Positions 57,901-64,000 of a stretch of 64,000 bases of DNA are shown here, one piece after another. The stretch covers positions 1 through 64,000 of the forward strand of contig SAXG01000119.1 of assembly GCA_012932865.1 (NCBI GenBank), read 5' to 3'. The position numbers and the translations under genes are program-made. The notes under the pieces were generated by a model that did no database searches, was not told the DNA's origin, and was given only the letters and a program-made list of their open reading frames with translations. Source of the DNA: Amylostereum areolatum (taxonomy: Eukaryota; Basidiomycota; Agaricomycetes; Russulales; Stereaceae). How positions within the stretch are numbered: position 1 is the first letter of the stretch; each line of letters begins with the position of its first letter.

Positions 57901-58934
57901 GGTGGACATGGAAGTGTCGGCTAAGGAAGTGTCCGGTTGGGGATCGGGCGGGGTGGGAGGCGTTGGGATTTCTGGAATGTCTCGCGTGCGCTCCAGGAGT
58001 TCGAACACATTGGTATCGGGCGGCCGGGACTTCTTCCGGAGCCTTCGCCTTTCACGGTGGATTGGGGGGCTTGGGGGGAGCATGGCAAGCGCCGAGTTGC
58101 TGCCCGCTCGAAGGGGCAGGTGGGAAGCCGATGAGTAAGCAACGGAGTCCCTGCCAGAGGGAATGGAGAATGCGGAAAGGGTAGGGGAGCGAGGAAATGG
58201 TTCTGAAGGGTTCGGTGTGAGAGACGGTGGCAAAGGCGGGACCGGTGGCGGCGGGGTGTATTTTGCGAAGATGGCCCGCCTTGAGCGCGCGGTGACGGTC
58301 TTGTCCTCCTCCTGGTCCGCAAATCCCAGCCCATCTTCTTCATCCGACGAGTCCCAGCCGTTGTTGCGCTGCTGTGACGTATGCTCCTCCGTGTCCTTGT
58401 CCTCCTCAAAATCCTCGTCCCAATTCTCCGGCTCCTGCGTCACCTGCGGGAGCTTCGACACGGCCCTGCGAGACCGCACGGAGTCTCCACGATGAGAAGA
58501 AGGATGCCGTTGGGCGGGCGAATCCGCCTTATCCTCGAAATCGTCGTCCCAATTCTCCGCTGCCGAGCTCGTGGCGGTCGCATGTTTCGGCGGCGTGGAT
58601 GGCCCCGGTTCGGCCCATGACTGGAGTTGTGCGTGTGTAACGCTGGTGTTGGCGGACGAGAGCTCTTCAGGTCTGATCGATATGTCTGCTTCGGCGCGCC
58701 TGCGCTCACCAGCAGGCGCCGCCCACTGTGACTGACTCGTGCTCGACGCCCGGGGTTTTGTTCGCGCTTTGTTGTCTCCGCCCGGCTGAAAAACAAAGTC
58801 GTCGTCCCAGTTCTCTGTATTGCACATGAAAGGGAGGCGAAGACGGGTCGAATCAGCACCACGCCAACCGCGCGCTGGAAGCAAGCCGCAATGAAAAACG
58901 CACCTGTGCCGTTCGATAGTTGTAGGGCGGTCAT
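54938..58934 (-). CDS. Large disordered protein with NWD(D/E)DF repeats, possible Byr4/Bfa1-type cytokinesis regulator
   Basis: Exons 58934-58904, 58814-56724 and 56667-54938 join in phase to 1283 residues. After MTALQLSNGT the protein has three spaced copies of ENWDDDF/ENWDEDF within the first ~150 residues. A long Ser/Pro/Arg-rich region follows, with a Lys/Glu run (KEREKERDKEKDKDGD) and basic patches. A conserved-looking block RDLGMVREFAAGIERLKELQ continues as AIYQSLVQDAEQAIADGI, and KYKISWECAELLIELGGG follows. The C-terminus ends RPLLHNAREVHARCVACIDE. NWDDDF-type repeats with a helical C-terminal part are the layout I associate with Byr4/Bfa1, the scaffold half of the two-component GAP for Spg1/Tem1. 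This is from memory and not verified. Complete, no lesions. Confidence 0.7.
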
Positions 58935-60445
58935 GAGAGAGCGAGCAGGTTGGACGCGACGTCGGACGTCGCGTCTTGGGTATTTGCTGTAACAGCAAGG
59001 GAATGGGGAGAAAAGGAGGATGCGATGGTTTGTTCTCGGGTATTTGTGTGGTCGTCGTTCAAAGTCGAAGCGCTTGTTGCCTCTGCTACAGTCTGCTTAT
59101 GTCATCCCCCCCTACGTGCCTTCCCCCGCCCGTGCGGCCGCGCCAACCGTGACATGGTTTGTTCTTCTCCGAGGACAATATCCAGCTGCAGCGGTCCCTT
59201 TCCACGATACCGAGACCGAGGATATCACACAACGGCTCAAGTGCTCATACATCGCTTCGGTGGAAGGCTGGCTGAATTATGGTCCTCATGATGCACTGAC
59301 AAGGGGCGGCAACTTCAGGTAGTATTCGAACCAACGGCCGACGTTTGAAGGTATAACGTCTGTCTCCAATTTTTTTCTCTCCTCCCTCTCAGGCCAATGA
59401 TGTTTCTCGAGAAGTAAAACAGCCGACTAAGCAACTCCGTCGCCACGACGTCGACTTGCCGTCTCAAGCGCACTAACCACTTACAGAAGATGGCGCTGTT
59501 CGACTCTTCATCTCTTAGAGGACTACGCACGTCATCGCGTTATCTCTATGTAGAGGGTATGTAATATGAACGCCTTGGAATTAATCGACGCGCTATTCTG
59601 ACCATCAGAATTTGGAACGTGCGAGAAAGTCTATCTTTTCTCCTCCACCCCGCCACGTCCTCCCTATGTTATCTGCCACTGATAGGTTGCGTTTCAAAAA
59701 TGCGGAAGATACATACCGACCACCACGCTCTTCTCGAAATCAGTGCGACGCGTAGGACATGGCCGTCCTTCCCGGGCTCGCCATCACCAACCTTACTATC
59801 TGCACACTCGCGTCGTCACGAACCATTGCGAAGGTCGGGCAGGTGCGTGTAGTTTCAATGGTTTCGTACGACCGCTGTGCTGATAGTCTCCCCAAGAATT
59901 CTATAGAAAACCCACCATCATGTACCGAACGCCCAGTCGTAATCCAGAAGCTTCGTCCCAGAATTCGAACTCCCATGTGTGCCGATGTCGCTACTAAGTA
60001 GTGCTTCGGTGAGCATGCAATATGCATTCTGCCGCACTCGCTGGTTTTAATTGTTGCCTCTGAACCTCGCCTTCTTCAACTGTGTATTGATCATAGATGC
60101 TGTGCTATTTGCGTCGCCACTCTCACACAGACATTCTTTTACGCATTCTCGCGTCTCATCTGGGCTCCTAGTACCGCACCGGGGGCTCTTTGATTGAACT
60201 TCTTGTTTGTTCTAACGTTTCAGGCCGCGTTTTATCACACGGCCGATCATTCTATCTCTATCATGAGATAGGGAAAGGACGGCCACCGTGACTTCATGCA
60301 TGACTTTGGTGACCAATTTGATCTGCGAACATGTCCCCGATAACTAGCATCGGCGCTGGGACACATATAACACCGTGTCAACCGACAGCGCCCCACACCT
60401 AATCCTTACACCTCTCAACACCCACACTTGGTTCGACTAGCGACG
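58935..60445. other. 1.5 kb without a recognised gene
   Basis: Promoter of the large gene (58935-59200) and then short mixed frames. An AT-rich stretch at 59990-60100 and C-rich AACACCC sequence at 60400-60430 precede the membrane-protein start. Nothing else recognised. Confidence 0.4.
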
Positions 60446-62114
60446 ATGGTCAGCATAAACTGGCACGACCCGGCGGTCATAACTGCCGACTTCGGTGCGT
60501 GCTTCTCTTTTCCTGAGCTTTACACACCCTGATCGTCAGCATGTTATAGAGACCTTCATCAGGCTCCAACATGTCGTCGGCGGTATCTACATGTAGAACT
60601 CTTATTATTCCCTCTCGACGGCAGGCTTACCACGCGCTCGTCGTAGATGGGAGTTCGTCAACACCCTTAACTACGACTGGTCGTATGTCATTGGAGAACG
60701 GCCGTGGACATGGACCATGTGGGAAAGTCGGCCCACCATGTCCCCCCCCCCCTCCCCCATCCCGCTGACGCGAATATTCATAGATTTACGAAGGGTGTCG
60801 TCTCAGCATTCTGGCATCCGTGATCATCATATTCATCGGTTTCGATTCCACATCTGAAATCAACTGTGAAGTCGGTCATGGTGTTTTTTAGTCCTCGTCG
60901 AACGTGTGCTGACTACACCCGCGGTGGGTTTTAGGCCTGGAGCAAACTCATATTTGTGCGTTGTTCTTGTGGATGCGACGGGAAGTGCCCGAGTGCTGAT
61001 CGTGCCATCGCAGATATTCCCTTACCTGGGTGTACTATTCGCCTCTATCCTGATGGGTGTTCGCGGGCATGTCGTCCCTACTTTCGACCAGCCGTTGACG
61101 TACAAGTAACTTCACATTTTTAGCATCGCGATCTGGAATCGCAACATATACGTCATTGGGCTCACGGCGTTAGTCCTGCTCGCGCAAGTCGGTGTCCTCG
61201 TTCGCAGTTCGTATCCACTTATCTTCCTGCCGACTGCCACTAACTTCACACCCAGGTGTCGTTGTTGTAAGTCATGGCACGACGTCCAACAGTCTATAGA
61301 CACATTTATGTCTACCTCAGGCTAGTGCAAAATGGGATCCTTCCAGCAACACGTGCTTCACCGAGGACACTGCCCACAGCCTCCCCGTCATGTCCACAAC
61401 GCTCGCGTCTGACGTCGTGCTGCTTCTCTGCATGTTCACCGGGCTCCTGCGTCATCGCGAGGCTCGGGGGTTTGGCATGTGCCGACTTTTGTGGAACCAA
61501 GTACGTCTGGTTCTACATTGGTGATACCTCGTCGACTAACATGGCCCGTTAGGGACTGGTTTGGATCGCGGCCGCTGTCGTCGCTGAGGTGCCCACCGTG
61601 GTGCGTGCGCCGATTGTACGACGTCATACGGTGCGTTAAAACCGTATCCTAGGTGTTTTTGATATTGGATCTCAATGGTACGTCGCACCCATCCCTTCTC
61701 TTCCTCATCCGATGGTCATGCAACCATCTCAGACGCGTACAACCTGGTGAGCTTCTTTCGCGCTGAAGATAGTATTGGATGGAGGGACTTACAAACTTCG
61801 CGCGCTGGAAGATGTTCCAACCATCCGAAAGTAAATCCATTCTTGATCGACATATACGTGTGCTTACGACCCGATTTCCTGTTTATCAGTGATAATACTG
61901 TATGTTTCTCCTGCGATTATCGTCACGGCGTATCCTGCTTACGACGCGACCTAGGGCCATCGCGGCGACGAGCATGTACCGTACTCTGACAAATTTCGTA
62001 TCAGGGTGCGTCGCACGGTACCACTGGGCAGCTCAGATACTGACCACAGCGTTCAGTCGCATCGAATGGACGTTCACGGAAGGTCCTGCAATTCGCCATC
62101 AAGGCCTGAAATAA
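60446..62114 (+). CDS. Multi-spanning membrane protein, tandem copy 1
   Basis: Belongs to an Agaricomycete family of uncharacterised proteins with about seven helices. Exons in order: MVSINWHDPAVITADF (60446-60494); ETFIRLQHVVGGIYI (60550-60592); WEFVNTLNYDWSYVIGERPW (60647-60722); IYEGCRLSILASVIIIFIGF ending INCE (60784-60870); AWSKLIF (60935-60955); FPYLGVLFASILMGVR (61014-61066); IAIWNRNIYVIGLTALVLLA (from 61124); then WDPSSNTCFTEDT, STTLASDVVLLLCMFTGLLR, GLVWIAAAVVAEVPTV, VFLILDLN and MYRTLTNFVSG. Two joins are odd. The donor after 60722 reads GA (GC in copy 2), and the donor after 61066 reads GC. The 3' end is approximate. Function unknown. Confidence 0.65.
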
Positions 62115-62996
62115 CGCGTCGCGCTTGTGCGTCCGTGCCGAAGTAGGATGCTAGTGAGAGAAAGGAGGTCACAGTGGCGCTAAACGATCCCCTACTATTA
62201 TATTTCCGATGACGTTGTGCGCTACTCATGCTCACTTTCTCACATAACTATCCATTTGTGATGATAGGTTGTGCTTCAAACGGGACACCCCTCAATCGAC
62301 CCTTACGCGTCCACCGTGACTCTAAATATATCCGATAAAACGCGACCGCCCTTCTCGTCATAGATTCATCCGTGCTCTCAGTCTCACTCCATCGCTGGTC
62401 AATGATGTCAGCCATATAGGTGCGATGTGTTTACCAACGTCATCTAACCGTTGCGCTGACGGTTTCCCAAAGCAGGCGTAACGAAGGAGAAACCGTCATC
62501 GCCCAACGGATGCTGGATGGCAGATGTCCATAACTTTCGTCCTGGCATTCCCGAAGCACATGCGGAACAAATATCCAGTCGACATTTAAGACAAGAACAC
62601 ATCCCATCACGCCGTCTACGCATGGTAACGGGTTGAGCGACTCTCGATTTACTTTTCAGTCAGGCATGGCCAACCAATCAGTGTTTCAGAAACCCAAGAC
62701 TATATTGTACGCACAGCCTTTCCTTTCTTCCTGTCAATGGTGTAGCCTCGATGCGGCGTCTCACTGCCGAGCTGCCCACTTTCTATTCGCACGATCATTA
62801 TGTAAACCCTCCCCTATCTCCATGAAGCACAGAAAGGAAAGACTTGCCATGAACTCGTCCTTGGTGATCAATCGCGACTCGCTTCCATCGATTCTTAGAA
62901 CTGCGGCACTGGGATACATACTCTTATAATGCGTTGTCGGATGGTAGCCTCCCTGGATCAACCCTGGACCTCGGTAGCACCCCCCACACCTCTCGA
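62115..62996. other. Spacer between tandem membrane-protein genes
   Basis: No gene seen. A 98-codon plus frame (62633-62929) has no family features. It may include a decayed 3' part of copy 1 and the promoter of copy 2. Confidence 0.4.
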
Positions 62997-64000
62997 ATGC
63001 CTAACTGGAAGGATCCGGCGTTTGTGGCTGCTGACTTCAGTGCGTCCAATACATATGCTCTGCATCACACTCTGACCGTCAGTGTCGCGTTTCAGACGTC
63101 TTCACCAAGCTTCAACACCTTGTGATAGGCATTTACATGTAAGTCTCTTCATAATCCTTCTACATGGTGAACAGATCTCACGCGTGTAGATGGGAATTTG
63201 TGACCGCTCTTCGCTACGATTGGTCGTATGTCACTGGAAAACGGTCATGGAGATGGACCATGTGGGCAAGTCAACGCACCTTTTTCTCGCGCTCACCCGG
63301 CTAACTTGAAGGCTCATAGTTGTATGAAGGTTGCCGCCTGGGCGTGCTAGCCGCCTCGATTAATGCATTTGTCGGCTTTGACTCCGCGTCTGTACTCAAC
63401 TGCACAGTCAGTGTCCTTCTCATACTCGCTAGTAAATGAAATGTGTGCTCAATAGCACACTGCACGTTTTAGATCTGGGTTAGGCTCACGTTCGTGAGTC
63501 GCCCCCGAAAGCGACGACGGATTGTTAAGTGCTGACCGTGCGCAGATACTTCCTTACATAGCCGAGATATTCGCCTCCGCTTTGATAGCTGTTCGCGCGC
63601 ATGTTATCCCTGCTTTCTGTGCTGCTGACTCGCCATTAACCCGATGCTTATCACCAGTGTTGCGATCTGGAATCGCAATGTTTACATCATTGGGCTGACA
63701 ACGTCAGCCCTAGTTGCTCAGCTCGGCGTCCTCATCCATAGTTCGTACCCTGAACATATTCCTACTGATGTCCATTTATACCGAGCCTAGGCGCCGTTAT
63801 TGTGAGCTCATTGGGTACAGTTTAGCAGCCCGTCATATTGATCGTACTTCGTCTAGGCAAAGGCCAATTCTTTAGGAACTGCATGTTCCACGAAGGGCAC
63901 GATCCACATCCTCCCTGTGGTGGTCACAACACTTACGTCTGATGTCGTACTGTTTCTTTGTATGTTTACGGGACTCTTGCGGCATCGCGAAGCTCGGAAT
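62997..64000 (+). CDS. Multi-spanning membrane protein, tandem copy 2 (cut by window end)
   Basis: Same exon plan as 60446-62114: MPNWKDPAFVAADF; VFTKLQHLVIGIYI; WEFVTALRYDWSYVTGKRSW; LYEGCRLGVLAASINAFVGF; IWVRLTF; ILPYIAEIFASALIAVR; VAIWNRNVYIIGLTTSALVA; and a partial GLLRHREAR exon at the end. Two introns start with GC (GCAAGT after ATGTGG near 63268, and GCATGT after the VRA exon near 63600) and end in AG with reading phase kept. Nucleotide similarity to copy 1 extends through exons with many third-position differences, so the duplication is not brand new. The 3' part lies beyond the window. Confidence 0.65.

Noticed and set aside
1..64000. tRNA, rRNA or CRISPR arrays
   Set aside because: I looked for T-loop words (GGTTCGA) with paired arms, rRNA-like blocks and regularly spaced repeats. 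The few TTCGA words lack tRNA folds and no spaced repeat array exists.

Overview
The window is the left end of a basidiomycete chromosome, most likely from a mushroom-forming Agaricomycete. It opens with about 20 copies of CCCTAA, which is TTAGGG telomere read toward the chromosome end. The genes are split by many short introns (mostly 45-75 bases). The families are typical of Agaricomycetes: F-box/leucine-rich proteins, lineage-specific multi-spanning membrane proteins, stand-alone NRPS-like reductases, a sphingolipid delta-4 desaturase and a Tnp2-type CACTA transposon. Gene models were built by hand from splice signals, reading phase and remembered family patterns; no search was run.

0-7 kb: telomere, a short subtelomere, then a urate oxidase gene whose 3' end is cut off exactly at a small internal block of telomere repeat. 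Divergent to it is ATP20 (ATP synthase subunit g), followed by a 2.2 kb stretch without a recognised gene and a seven-helix membrane protein. 7-16.3 kb is a housekeeping block: sphingolipid delta-4 desaturase, a Sec2-type Rab exchange factor, an unknown gene divergent from a Dap1/MAPR haem protein, and a heterotrimeric G-protein alpha subunit.

16.3-27 kb: a gene-poor stretch followed by a 7.2 kb CACTA transposon (19733-26936) with CACTA/TAGTG ends, an AAC target duplication, a transposase with a long unbroken core, a divergent accessory gene, and a damaged coding segment that may be captured host sequence.

27-50 kb: an MFS sugar/quinate-type transporter, a TatD-type nuclease, an F-box gene with an apparent frameshift in its F-box, a GH29 alpha-L-fucosidase, a stand-alone thioester-reductase-like gene, a coiled-coil gene, an F-box gene, a second reductase paralogue broken by one in-frame TGA, and another F-box/LRR gene.

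50-64 kb: two small Tyr/Pro-rich proteins of unknown role, an internal telomere-repeat block, a 1283-residue protein with NWD(D/E)DF repeats that may be the Byr4/Bfa1 cytokinesis regulator, and two tandem copies of a multi-helix membrane protein that appear to use GC-AG introns. The second copy runs off the window.

The most notable results are the telomere-capped uricase, the apparently intact CACTA element, the reductase pair with one nonsense copy, and the GC-AG introns in the tandem membrane-protein genes. No clearly new multi-gene system was found.
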